DNA of 34,807 nucleotides from Chloroflexi bacterium TSY (GCA_019217005.1 JAHBNG010000146.1:1-34807); one strand, 5' to 3'; counted from the stretch's first letter, positions 8,391 to 17,235 are shown. The notes: generated by a model from the sequence alone, not told the origin. Translations and numbers: made by a program.

Positions 8391-9880
8391 CTTTACTTTC
8401 TGGTAAAAGAAAAGAGATGAGGTGAGAAATGTGACAAAAAGCGGTTAGCAGTTCATCCTAAAGGTAGAGAACCCAAAAAGGAGGAAGGAATGCTAACCGC
8501 GCCAGAAATAACTATAGCAGTACTGATGAATGTATTGCAAGTAACGCCGATGGGAACAAACGTAAATGTAATGCGTCTGATGTGGGCAATGCTGAATGGG
8601 TCGTTTCTGAAAAGTCGAGGAGCAATCCATAGCGCATTGAAAGAAAGCGGGTTTGAAGATGAGGAGCTCCGGCGAAGCTGGTGGAGCTTCGATATGGATC
8701 ATGGGATATCACAAGTCTGCTGGGGTCGTGGCAAGAAGAAGTGGAAAGGGAATGGGAGGCAAAAAAGTTAGAAGGGTACCGAGTGAAAAGCATAGATATC
8801 ACAGGGTTCTGGCGACCGAAGCTGCAAGGGAAAGTGAACCGACTCTATAACTCAACGGCTCGTCGGCATTGCCCGCGCTCATCTTTGGAGTGATGATAAG
8901 CTCGGGGAGATAGGCGGGAAGCGAGTGCCACTGCTCAAGGCAATCATGAGATGCACGGTTGGAACAAAGGAAAGTGAGTTTCGGAAAAGCTGCTGAAAGA
9001 GACGAAGAAATCACTGGAGTCAGACGAAGTGGCGGTGGTCGATGCCGGGTTTACAATCAGAGAAATGCTAGAAAGCGGCATAGACCGATTTGTCCTGCGG
9101 GAAGCCATTAACTGCACAGTGCGCCGCAATGAGTTCCCCAAACGCAAAGAAAAGGCAGACCACCTGAATATGGTGATATTGTGCGTCCGCTCTCGCAGCT
9201 ATAAGGAAAGCGACTCGAGGCTACAACTCCGGACTCGTCTGGTCGCTTTTCTATAGTGGTCGCCTGATTTGCTATCAAGCATGGCACAATCTCGTCCCCA
9301 GAACAACCAAGGTGGATACAGCCAACCGTACCTACTCGATTTACGTCATTCAGGATCCGGCCTACAACACACCTTTGGTTTTGGCGACCGTTATGACTTT
9401 GCAGCCTGAAACCATTTATCTTGTCTACCTGGAACGCTGGCCTGTTGAACATCCCCCCCTTGGCTTCCAAGCAGATGATTGGCTTACATCGTCAATTTGT
9501 TCATGCCGATGAGGCTTGTTTCCGCTTACCTGAACTGGGGCTGCTTGCTGGCAATCTTCTTTCCCATTTAGCCGCTTCTCTTCCTCCCATACCGACTGGC
9601 TACTGGGATCGAGAGCCTCAATCCACTCCCGGCAGGCTGCGCCGTGTTCTCTCGAGTGCTCTTTTTCCAACTCCTGACCAACTCGACCCTGACTTTCGGA
9701 AAAAGGCCTCGGTTTCACACCATTTCCCTAAAGGCGTTCTCGCTCATCGCCGCCTCAATGCCGCTGCTTAAACTAGCCGAGCACTATTTTTACATTTTAT
9801 CCCGTTTTTTCAGGGTGGATTCTTTTTTCCGCCCCTTTCGGTTTGCCCTTTGTCACTCAAGCCTTTACCAGAAAGTAAAG
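8391..9880. mobile_element. 1.5-kb DDE insertion sequence, copy 1 (no TSD)
   Basis: Ends CTTTACTTTCTGGTAAA / TTTACCAGAAAGTAAAG, 1490 bp. The flanks (ATATA left, AACAA right) do not match, and the two sides belong to unrelated genes, unlike copy 3. It is nearly identical to the copies at 20749-22237 and 25698-27199; most differences are single-base changes in homopolymer runs. Confidence 0.93.
8490..9771 (+). pseudogene. DDE transposase of the 1.5-kb IS, copy 1 (several frameshifts)
   Basis: The reading begins at ATG 8490 after a strong Shine-Dalgarno (AAGGAGG). The start MLTAPEITIAVLM and the tryptophan codon missing from copy 3 are intact here. The frame is then broken several times, for example after WWSF and in G, A and C runs, so the rest is scattered over frames until the common end AHRRLNAAA. 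Comparing copies suggests a DDE enzyme with D in SIDITGF, D in VVDAGF and E in YLERWPVE. The family is not recognised; the YLERW..E pattern fits the IS4-like superfamily. This copy cannot make full-length transposase as written. Confidence 0.85.
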
Positions 9881-9956
9881 AACAATGAATGTTGGATATC
9901 TAGACAAGCCAGTTATAATTATCCCAGAAGGCCGTCGCAGGGAATGGAGTTGTACT

Positions 9957-10006
9957 CAGATTTCTCAGATAAATGCAGATTTTGAACGCATTTCCAGCGA
10001 AATCTG
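9957..10006. repeat. Nested palindrome upstream of the LuxR gene
   Basis: Outer arms CAGATTTC / GAAATCTG and inner arms AAATGC / GCATTT are nested in 50 bp, 50 bp upstream of the LuxR start codon. It could be a hairpin or an operator; nothing further can be read. The stretch from 9881 to 10056 has no gene. Confidence 0.5.
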
Positions 10007-10811
10007 GGAAAACCTGTTTTGTAGATACATACCTGCTATCCACCAAAGGACTGTTGATGCTCCTTGCTACGAAACTATTTGCACCAACGCTACGGGCTGA
10101 CTTGATTGTTCGCCCTCATCTACTCAATCAGCTAAACATGGGTCTAGATCTCGTTTTGACGCTTGTATCTGCACCAGCTGGCTTTGGCAAAACGACCCTC
10201 ATTCGCGCTTGGTTGGCCGAACAGAAATGCCCCCTTTGGGTGGCTCTCGCTGGATGAATCCGATAATGATCCCACGATCTTCTTCACCTATTTCACGGCT
10301 GCTCTCCAACAGATCGATTCGCAACTTGGTGCTTCGATAGACAACTGGAGCCAACCGACTACATCATTGATGCAACTCTGCAATGACATAATGGCGAGCG
10401 GTATGAACATGATTTTGGTGCTAGATGACTATCATCACATCGACTCGATGCCGATTCATAAAACATTAGAATTTCTGATTGAGCATGCTCCTCCCAACCT
10501 TCATCTCGTGCTAATCAGTCGTACCGATCCTCCCTTGCCTTTGGCGCGGCTGCGCGTACGGGCACAAATGACAGAAATTCGCGCGGATGCCCTGCGCTTC
10601 ACACAAGACGAAGCGGTACAATTCTTTACCAATACGATGTCGTTAACTTTGTCTTCGGCAGAGGTAAGGCGGTTAGAAGAACGGACTGAAGGGTGGGTGG
10701 CTGGATTGCAGATGGCAGGAGTTGCTCTACAGGGGAGCAACCCGGAAGTGACCAGGGACCCGCGCGAGTTCATTCAGAATTTTTCCGGCAGTCATCGTTA
10801 CATCTCAGACT

Positions 10812-11026
10812 CAGTAGATCCAAATTTGGCGTTTTTGGCTATTTTCAGTCGAGATTGCAGGGATTTTGGAGTCATTTATTCAGATTTCGGTTACAGAAAA
10901 CAACCTATTTCATATCTGAAAATCGCCCAAATCTAACGCAAAAACTAGATATCGACCGGCAAATTTGTATTTATGTCAACTGTTTAGCCAGAATTCTCTC
11001 TCAAAACCTGAAATTTGGATCTACTG
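10812..11026. mobile_element. MITE-A copy 2 (215 bp, 5-bp TSD)
   Basis: The sequence is identical by eye to copy 1 at 1824-2038 and reads in the same direction on the plus strand. TSD AGACT lies at 10807-10811 and 11027-11031, the reverse complement of the AGTCT duplicated at copy 1. It splits the LuxR gene between its ATPase and helical-repeat parts. Confidence 0.95.
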
Positions 11027-12235
11027 AGACTATCTGATGGACGAGGTATTGGACCAGCAGCCGGAAGAGATGTACGATTTCTTGGTCAAGACATCGTTCC
11101 TCGAGCGAATGTGTGCACCACTTATCGAGGCGACGATCCCCGATTTCGACCGCGCCAAAGCACAGTTGATCCTGGAGCAGCTTGATGCAACGAACCTGTT
11201 CATTGTTCCTCTAGATAGTGAACGCCACTGGTATCGCTATCATCATTTATTTGCCCAATTGTTGCGACGGCGTTTCCAGAAGACATATGCGAAAAGCGCG
11301 ACCGGCTACCATCAGCGTGCCAGTCAATGGTATGTCGACCATAATCTCGTGATCGATGCCGTTAATCATGCTCTTCGCGGGAAACACTTTGAGTTTGCGG
11401 CAAATCTTATTCACAAGATATGGGTCGGTAGAGGTCATCAATCAGTTTCTCAACAGCAGATATTCGCTTGGTTGCGTACCCTACCCGTTGAGATCATTCA
11501 TCATCAGCCACGACTAGCGTTCCATTATGTTACTGCACAATATCGCCGCAATCCTCAGAATCGTTCGATTGAGGCATTGATCTCACAAATCACAGAGGCG
11601 GGACAAACCGATGAGCAACAGAGCGACTTCTTGGTGCTCATGAAAACGGTTTGGCTTCAATTCGCTACCTGGCAAGGAGATCATGCGCAGTGCAGCAGAT
11701 TGATAGCGGAAACTAGCTTTGAGGGAGCCAACATACGGCCAATGACACAATGTTTCTTTCTGCGAACATGCGCTCTATTCTATCTAGAAAATGAGGGTAA
11801 CCTGAATCAGGCAGAAGCAGTACAGACAGAGGCGCTAAACATTGGAAGCTCATCGGGACATAGCATCGTATCTGTCGGGAACGCTTCACGACTGGGCGAT
11901 ATCTCTATGCAGCAGGGAAAGCTACGTCAAGCAGAGTTACATTATCGCGCCGCAATGGATGCTTCATCCCAGACAGATGTAGCAGACCGTACATATCAGT
12001 ATCAACCACTGCTGGGTCTGGCACAACTCGCCTATCGACAACAGCGATTAGACAAGGCTCTCTCCTATGCCGAGCAAGTCCATCGTCTACCGATCTATGC
12101 CGAAACTGACATTACTTATCCTGAATTCCGCCTTCATTTGGCCGCTATACTTGCAACGATTCATATTGCCAACCAAACGCCAGAGAATGCATTCTCCTTT
12201 ATTCATGACATCAGTCATTTTGCTTTATCCCATCC

Positions 12236-12390
12236 GGGGTGGTTCATTTTAGGCGGACAATTAGGTTTACATTTTTGCAAAGAGAAAAGATGTTTATATT
12301 TTCTAATTTGAGCCATGCTCAGGCAGAAAATGACCTCATATAGATTTTTGTCTATGTATCAAAAGTGTAAACCTAATTCTGAACCACCCC
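12236..12390. mobile_element. MITE-B copy 2 (155 bp, 8-bp TSD)
   Basis: Ends GGGGTGGTTCA / TGAACCACCCC, flanked by TCCCATCC at 12228-12235 and 12391-12398. It aligns over its full length with the reverse complement of 5174-5328, with many substitutions in the centre. It separates the helical repeats of the LuxR gene from its HTH domain. Confidence 0.95.
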
Positions 12391-13173
12391 TCCCATCCGA
12401 GCGCTTATCATCAGCGATTGGGTGCAATGACAGAGGCACGGCTTTGGTTGGCACTTGGCGACATGACAATGGTTGCCCCGTGGGCAGAAAAGAGTACGCA
12501 GTATACATTGGACCCATTCCGTCTCTTGTTTGCTCAGGAACAGTTGATTTTGGCCTATTATGAACTACTGGCCCAGCGCGTGCAGGAAGCAAATCACCGG
12601 CTTGCCTCACTACTACCTGTGGTGGAAGCAGCAGGGTGGAATGAGCTGCTGATGGAAGCCTTGGTCTTACAAGCTCTTGTCTGTCAGGCGAGTACCGATA
12701 TTGAGATGGCCCTTCACGCATTGCAGCGCACCCTACTGTTGGCCAAGCCAGAAGGCTATATCGCTATCTTTGTGAACAAAGGTGAACCAATAGCTGAGTT
12801 GCTACGGCGCATGAGCCATCACGATACAGCCACCGATTATATTCCCAATTTGCTAAGGGCTTTTGATGACATTACCAATTCTAACACAAGTAATGCAACT
12901 CAGATCGCTCCTTCACCGCCTCATCTTGTCGAGCCGTTGAGCAATCGTGAGCTAGAAGTACTTTCTCTGCTTGCTCAAGGACTGACCAACCGGGAACTCG
13001 CCCAACACCTGTCTATTGCCTCTAGCACTGTGGAGCGTCACCTTGCCAATATCTACGGCAAACTCCAAGTCAACAATCGCACTCATGCCGTTTCTCGCGC
13101 CCGCACCTTAAATCTCCTTACGTAGATCAACCTTACGCAGATATTTCCCACAGAAACACATACAGGCTCAAGC

Positions 13174-13307
13174 GGATCTCAGAGGGTTGAGAAAAAAGAG
13201 CCGTATTTATCATGAAGGAACTGAAGAGATTGAAGGATGGTTTGCCTCTTCTTCGATTCTTTCACTTCTTTTATGGTTTGATTGTTCAGCTCAACCCCTC
13301 AAGATCC
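13174..13307. repeat. Long imperfect hairpin downstream of the LuxR gene
   Basis: Arms GGATCTCAGAGGGTTGAG and CTCAACCCCTCAAGATCC enclose a second imperfectly paired layer (GAAGGAACTGAAGAGATTGA against a complementary stretch near 13240-13275). It could serve as a terminator region or be an old foldback element. The rest of 13126-13399 shows no gene. Confidence 0.6.
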
Positions 13308-13399
13308 TGTTGAACCTACATACACAGTTCCTTTGCGGCAAATGCAAAGTGTATACCCTCTACAGGTTTTCATGAATACGAGTACACCATGAGTCGTGA

Positions 13400-13467
13400 C
13401 AAAAAATACATGCTCAATACGGAGTTTCATGGATGCGGCTGCATACTGCTCAGTGCTATGCTACGCA
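13400..13467 (+). promoter_or_regulatory. Promoter module 1, extended -10 (upstream of SnoaL-like lipoprotein)
   Basis: The shared module (AAATACATGCTC ... TTTCATGGATGCGGCTGCAT ... ACTGCTCAGTGC) ends in an extended -10, TGCTATGCT, with TATGCT at 13457-13462, about 55 bp before the ATG at 13518. A similar module lies at 14215-14280. No good -35 is seen, which would fit activator dependence. Confidence 0.5.
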
Positions 13468-13517
13468 CGTGAGCAACATATCATTCCTACACATACGTAA
13501 CAAAGGAAACACAAACA

Positions 13518-14045
13518 ATGAACAGTTCACTCTTCAACACACAATCCACTTTTCTTCTGGTGCTGGTCATCTTGCTCTTAAGTGCCTGCGTTCCCATAGC
13601 ACCCGTGGCGGTTAGCGGACCAACTAATGGAGAGCAGCCAGCGGAGGCTATCGTGCTCGATCCAGCCGTGATTGAAACCACCAGTCGTGCCTTCTTCTCT
13701 ACCATGTTGGCCGGAGATATGGATGGTTGGCTTGCAACGCTGGCTGCGGACGCGGTGAGTTATGAACCGGTGGGCTCGCCTCCCAATGTCGGCCATGAAG
13801 GGTTGTTGGCATGGGCAGGTTCAATGAGCGGCTTTGACTCGGTCAATATAGAACTACATGACCTATTCGTGGCGGGCAACAGTGCAGCCATCACCTGGAC
13901 GTCCACCTTTATCTTGCCAGGTGGTGAAGCTATCGCGATCAATGGGGTTGACGTTCATGAGTATAACAGTGCGGGAACAATCCAGACGGTGAAGGGCTAT
14001 TTCGACCCCATGCCCTTGATGGCCGCCATGAGTCCAAAGGAGTAG
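13518..14045 (+). CDS. SnoaL-like (NTF2-fold) lipoprotein
   Basis: A 175-residue protein with a lipoprotein signal: a hydrophobic stretch LLVLVILLLSAC, with the Cys at about residue 24 as lipid anchor. After a short linker, residues about 48-165 look like a SnoaL/ketosteroid-isomerase-like NTF2 fold: TSRAFFSTMLAGDMDGWLATLAADAVSYEP followed by VGHEGLLAWAGSM and the late FDVHEY-like strand VDVHEYNSAGTIQTVKGYFD. Such domains bind small hydrophobic molecules or act as isomerases or dehydratases; no catalytic assignment is possible. RBS AAAGGAAA lies 11 bp before the ATG. It has its own promoter module and probably is not part of the LuxR transcript. Confidence 0.8.
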   Translation: MNSSLFNTQSTFLLVLVILLLSACVPIAPVAVSGPTNGEQPAEAIVLDPAVIETTSRAFFSTMLAGDMDGWLATLAADAVSYEPVGSPPNVGHEGLLAWAGSMSGFDSVNIELHDLFVAGNSAAITWTSTFILPGGEAIAINGVDVHEYNSAGTIQTVKGYFDPMPLMAAMSPKE

Positions 14046-14214
14046 CTCAATGACGACAATGACTCAGAGAATGCTCAAAAGCTTAAAGGGTATCATTTTG
14101 CATCAACGTCGGCTTGAAGCATAGATTCGATGGGTTAAAATGTTCAGGTAGTGTATGACGGTTAACGGAAAAAGTATCCCTGATTCTTACAAGGATGTGG
14201 GGTACTTTGATCTC

Positions 14215-14280
14215 CAAAATACATACTTGCTACATGATTTCATGGATGTGACTACATACTGCCCGATGCTATGCTATAGT
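14215..14280 (+). promoter_or_regulatory. Promoter module 2, extended -10 (upstream of VOC/SRPBCC genes)
   Basis: AAAATACATACTTGCTACAT ... TTTCATGGATGTGACTACAT ... ACTGCCCGATGC ends in TGCTATGCT (TATGCT at 14270-14275), about 75 bp before ATG 14350. It parallels module 1 in spacing and sequence. The 14046-14214 stretch has no convincing gene. Confidence 0.5.
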
Positions 14281-14349
14281 TGCGGAAATCGGGTAACGCA
14301 CGATGAGTGTACTCAATTTTGGTCAAAAATCATTACAAGGAGAAACGAG

Positions 14350-14787
14350 ATGAAGAGAGATGATTTTCCTGCACCGCGTGAAGGCTTTGTTATTACAATA
14401 TATCTAACGGTTTTAGATGTAGATCGCGCCAGAAACTTCTATGCTTCTGTCCTTGGTGGTCGAGTACTACGCGAGCAAGACCCATGCATTATCAAACTTG
14501 CCAATACCTGGATCACGTTAAGTACGGGCGGAGGCCCGACAGAAGACAAACCAAATGTGACTTTGGCTCCGCCCAGCGATCCAAAACAGGCAAGTCATTT
14601 CATAATCTCACAACCAAAGGAGCAATTTGCATGCACGAGAAGATACCAACAAACGGTCGCGCGACCCTCACACAATCAGCATTTCGCAAAGAGTTTGGAG
14701 TTGCCATCAACATTGAGGCTTCGCCCGCACAAGTCTGGTCGCGGCTCACCGATGCCGCCGATATCCCACGCTGGACCTCAACGGTGA
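14350..14787 (+). pseudogene. VOC/glyoxalase-superfamily protein, C-terminally truncated
   Basis: The start ATG 14350 follows AAGGAGAAACGAG. Residues 1-80 match a vicinal-oxygen-chelate half-domain: GFVITIYLTVLDVDRARNFYASVLGG, VLREQDPCIIKLANTWITLSTGGG, then TLAPPSDP. VOC proteins bind a metal using paired beta-alpha-beta-beta-beta units. The second half of the module, with its usual late DPDG motif, is absent: after SDPKQ the frame reads through the leader of the next gene and overlaps its start, ending at 14787 in unrelated sequence. A deletion that joined this gene to the SRPBCC gene's ribosome site is the simplest explanation. Confidence 0.75.
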
Positions 14788-15113
14788 GCAGTGTGGAGGG
14801 GCGAATTGCCAAGGGCGAAAAAATCGCACTCACCGTACCGTACGCGCCCGGACGGACCTTTAACCTGACGGTCCAGGAGTGTGTACCCCAAAAGAAGCTA
14901 GTATGGGGGGACGATATGGCTCCCATGTTCAAGGGCATACGCACCTATACGCTGACCGAGAAGAGTGATGGCTCAACTGATTTCTCTATGGTCGAAGTCC
15001 TGACTGGCGTGATGCTGCCGCTGATTGGTCGCTCGCTACCCGACTTTGGACCACCGTTCGAGCAATATGCCGCCGATCTGAAACGTGTGGCAGAGGTTAG
15101 CAATGGTCATTAG
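14631..15113 (+). CDS. SRPBCC-family (polyketide cyclase/START-like) protein
   Basis: A 160-residue protein. The start ATG 14631 has AAAGGAG 10 bp upstream. After about 25 residues it shows the SRPBCC opening pattern: INIEASPAQVWSRLTDAADIPRW, then the strands KIALTVPYAPGRTFNLTVQE and KKLVWGDD, and a late helix EQYAADLKRVAEV. This fold makes a deep hydrophobic pocket for lipids or polyketides; many small bacterial members have no known substrate. It overlaps the read-through of the truncated VOC frame and probably shares its promoter at about 14270. It seems intact. Confidence 0.82.
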   Translation: MHEKIPTNGRATLTQSAFRKEFGVAINIEASPAQVWSRLTDAADIPRWTSTVSSVEGRIAKGEKIALTVPYAPGRTFNLTVQECVPQKKLVWGDDMAPMFKGIRTYTLTEKSDGSTDFSMVEVLTGVMLPLIGRSLPDFGPPFEQYAADLKRVAEVSNGH

Positions 15114-15250
15114 AGAGAGAACCTGCTAATGTGCTCAAACAAATTCTGACGCTCATCAGACGAAATTGTGCAACCGCAATATTTTGTCTCTGAGGAAAAG
15201 ATTGGTTTACACACTTTTCATAGATGAGCCAATTCTGAGTAATCGAAAAG

Positions 15251-15284
15251 AGTACCCCTCATGTTCACAAGCATCAGGGGTACT
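15251..15284. repeat. Hairpin after SRPBCC gene, near the IS110 left end
   Basis: Arms AGTACCCCT / AGGGGTACT, extended by ATG/CAT across a C-C mismatch, with an 8-nt loop. It is followed by TTTAATA only, so it is a weak terminator at best. It may instead belong to the IS110 left end. Confidence 0.55.
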
Positions 15285-15289
15285 TTAAT

Positions 15290-15528
15290 ATTCAGTAGAT
15301 AAACATGCGGTGAGCCAACACAACAGGGGATGAAAAATGTGTTAAAGTGTGGTGGCAGCCGCCGAACAGAAATCGGGAAAGGTCCGTGGTCAAGTAAAGA
15401 ACGCTCAGTAGCTAGATTGGTGTACACCGACGCACCACGGGATGTGGACGTTCCTCGGGACGAAACACGCAGGGCAGACTGTGCTCACAATCGGGTACAC
15501 ACATAAGCGGCTGCGAAAGGAAAGGAAG
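15290..15528 (+). ncRNA. Candidate bridge RNA region of the IS110 element
   Basis: About 240 bp directly upstream of the IS110 transposase contain no ORF that looks real but do contain structure. CCGTGGT (15384-15390) pairs with ACCACGG (15434-15440) and encloses the perfect palindrome GGTGTACACC (15419-15428); GGTGGCAGCCGCC near 15350 can also fold. IS110-group elements are known to encode a bridge (seek) RNA in this position, whose two internal loops pair with target and donor DNA. Boundaries and guide loops cannot be fixed here. Confidence 0.5.
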
Positions 15529-16755
15529 ATGGAAGTGATGTTTCCGAAGTGCAGCGGCCTGGATGTTCACAAGCGGATGGTAGTGGCGTGTGTGGTAGAT
15601 GAATCAGGGAGGATGGAGCAGGTGCGCAAGCGATTTGGGACAACGACGGTCGAGTTGGAGGGGTTGAGGTCGTGGCTGTCGTCGTATGGGATCACGCATG
15701 TGGCGATGGAGAGTACGGGAGTGTATTGGAAACCGATCTACAATGTGTTGCATGAGCATTTTGAGGTCTGGATTGTGAATGCCCGCCATCTGGCACAGGT
15801 GCCTGGTCGCAAGACGGATGAGAGCGATGCGGCCTGGATCACGAAACTGATGAGTTATGGACTGCTGGAGCGCAGTTTCATTCCAGATGTGGAGCAAAGG
15901 GACTTGCGAGACCTGACGCGCTATCGGACGCGTCTCTTGCAAGAGAAGAGTGCGGCAGTCAATCGCCTGCATAAGGTGTTGGAAGATGCCAACGTCAAGT
16001 TGGGATCGGTGGTCACGAGCATCCAAGGTGTATCGGCACGCCAGATGATCGAGGCCCTGATTGCAGATGAGATGGACCCAGAAGCCATGGCTGACTTGGC
16101 ACAAAAGCGGCTGCGGGCCAAGATTCCCCAGTTGGTTGATGCGTTGACGGGACTGGTCCGTCCTCATCATCGTTTTATGCTGCAAGAAGTTCTGCATCAT
16201 CTCGATCACCTGAATGTACGCATTGATGCCCTCAATCAACAGATTGGGGTCCTCATGGCTCCGCATGCTGACCTCATCGCACGCCTAGATGCCATTCCCG
16301 GTGTGGGGCGAGTCGTCACCGAGATAATTCTGGCGGAGATCGGTCCCTCGGTCGAAAGCTGGCCCTCAGCTAAGAAACTGGCCTCCTGGGCTTGTGTCTG
16401 TCCTGGCAACAACGAATCGGCGGGCAAACGCAAGAGTGGTCGCCGACGAAAGGGCCAGAAATGGTTAGTCACCGCCCTCATTGAAGCGGCTTGGGCCGCC
16501 TCTCGCACCAAGGACACCTATCTCGCCGCACAGTTCCACCGTCTCAAGGCACGACGCGGAGCCAAGCGGGCAGCTATTGCCGTGGCCCATTCCATCTTGA
16601 CCATCGTCTATCATCTCATCGACAAGCCCGATGCCGTCTTTGAAGAACTCGGCGGCGACTTCTTTCTCAAACGACGCAAGGAGCATGCACAAGCCGGCGC
16701 ACTCAAAACCCTCGAGTCCCTCGGCTTCAAGGTTTTCTTGGCACCGACCGCCTAA
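15529..16755 (+). CDS. IS110-family transposase (DEDD recombinase)
   Basis: An intact 408-residue transposase. The start ATG 15529 follows GGAAAGGAAG. The N-terminal RuvC-like DEDD domain has GLDVHKRMVVACVVDESG (first Asp), MESTGVYWKPIYNVL (Glu), and KTDESDAAWI (Asp pair). A coiled-coil linker follows, and the C-terminal Tnp domain has IPGVGRVVTEIILAEIG and KLASWACVCPGNNESAGKRKSG, including the region of the catalytic Ser. It cuts and inserts DNA guided by a structured RNA. The length is usual for the family. It lies next to a structured non-coding stretch and is the only transposase in the window with no visible lesion, so it may be active. Confidence 0.93.
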   Translation: MEVMFPKCSGLDVHKRMVVACVVDESGRMEQVRKRFGTTTVELEGLRSWLSSYGITHVAMESTGVYWKPIYNVLHEHFEVWIVNARHLAQVPGRKTDESDAAWITKLMSYGLLERSFIPDVEQRDLRDLTRYRTRLLQEKSAAVNRLHKVLEDANVKLGSVVTSIQGVSARQMIEALIADEMDPEAMADLAQKRLRAKIPQLVDALTGLVRPHHRFMLQEVLHHLDHLNVRIDALNQQIGVLMAPHADLIARLDAIPGVGRVVTEIILAEIGPSVESWPSAKKLASWACVCPGNNESAGKRKSGRRRKGQKWLVTALIEAAWAASRTKDTYLAAQFHRLKARRGAKRAAIAVAHSILTIVYHLIDKPDAVFEELGGDFFLKRRKEHAQAGALKTLESLGFKVFLAPTA

Positions 16756-16897
16756 GTACGGTGCTCACTACAACTGATTTGCGTTGGGCACAGGCAACGA
16801 CGCCATCCACTCTGGCGGGACAACTTGGACCCGCTTCTTATTCAACGCGGCCTTTAACCCCTCTCTCTCTTCTCTTGCTGCCCTTTTTTTCAGGGCA

Positions 16898-16949
16898 GAC
16901 AGCAATCGTTAGATTCTTCGCTCCACTCGAGAATGACACGATTGCTGTC
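16898..16949. repeat. REP-like palindromic repeat, copy 2
   Basis: Arms GACAGCAATCGT / ACGATTGCTGTC around the same core as 6787-6848, inverted. The outer stem differs from copy 1 in both arms. A short hairpin, CTGCCC / GGGCAG with a T-rich loop, precedes it at about 16878-16897. Confidence 0.82.
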
Positions 16950-16969
16950 TATTGATAGTCAAAATACAT

Positions 16970-17203
16970 ATGCACTACATGATTTCATGGATGCGACATC
17001 GCATTCACTTAGAAGGTCATTTGGATGAAGAATGGTCGGATTGGCTAAATGGCAGCGTCGTCGTATATCATGACGACGGCACAACAACCGTGACCCGCAA
17101 AGTCAAGGAGCAGGCTGCGCTCTTTGGCTTACTAATTAAGATTCGGGATTTGGGCGTGCCTCTGATTTCTGTTAACCGAGTTGAGCCGCCGAAAGAGCAA
17201 TAA
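16970..17203 (+). CDS. Small conserved-looking protein of unknown function
   Basis: About 77 residues, or 74 if the ATG at 16979 (MISW) is used; no Shine-Dalgarno separates them. The composition is that of a soluble folded protein: RIHLEGHLDEEWSDWLNG, then VVVYHDDGTTTVTRKVKEQAALFGLLIKIRDLG and VPLISVNRVEP. I have an impression of similar short proteins, with an EGHLDEEWSDW-like start and a QAAL.GLL..I.DLG.PL.SV ending, in Chloroflexota and other genomes, but I know of no function. The region around its start resembles the two promoter modules at 13400 and 14215. Confidence 0.65.
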   Translation: MHYMISWMRHRIHLEGHLDEEWSDWLNGSVVVYHDDGTTTVTRKVKEQAALFGLLIKIRDLGVPLISVNRVEPPKEQ

Positions 17204-17235
17204 TATCCAATGGATATTGGTTACGGCAAGCTTAG

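Larger units (their letters stand above)
10057..13125 (+). pseudogene. LuxR-family ATP-dependent (MalT-like) transcriptional regulator, broken by two MITEs and a frameshift
   Basis: The start ATG 10057 follows AAAGGA. The N-terminal STAND/NACHT-type ATPase has Walker A SAPAGFGKTTLI and Walker B MILVLDDYH; helical repeats follow, and the C-terminal LuxR HTH reads LSNRELEVLSLLAQGLTNRELA with the recognition helix SSTVERHLANIYGKL. Such LAL/MalT-like proteins bind ATP and an inducer and activate promoters. Three lesions are seen. A shift in the C run near 10230 separates IRAWLAEQ from WLSLDESDND. MITE-A (10812-11026) lies within HRYISDYLMDEVLDQ, and removing it plus one AGACT restores that sequence. 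MITE-B (12236-12390) lies within ALSHPSAYHQRLGAMTEARLW, and removing it plus one TCCCATCC restores it. The rebuilt protein would be about 895 residues, normal for the family. Its probable targets are not known; two related promoters lie just downstream. Confidence 0.93.

Noticed and set aside
15205..15240. Possible MITE-B remnant (GGTTTACACACTTTTCATAGA)
   Set aside because: It resembles the inner arm of MITE-B over about 15 bases but lacks the GGGGTGGTTCA end and any partner arm, so it could be chance.
15604..16266. A 220-codon minus-strand frame opposite the IS110 transposase
   Set aside because: It is a shadow of the well-supported DEDD transposase on the plus strand.
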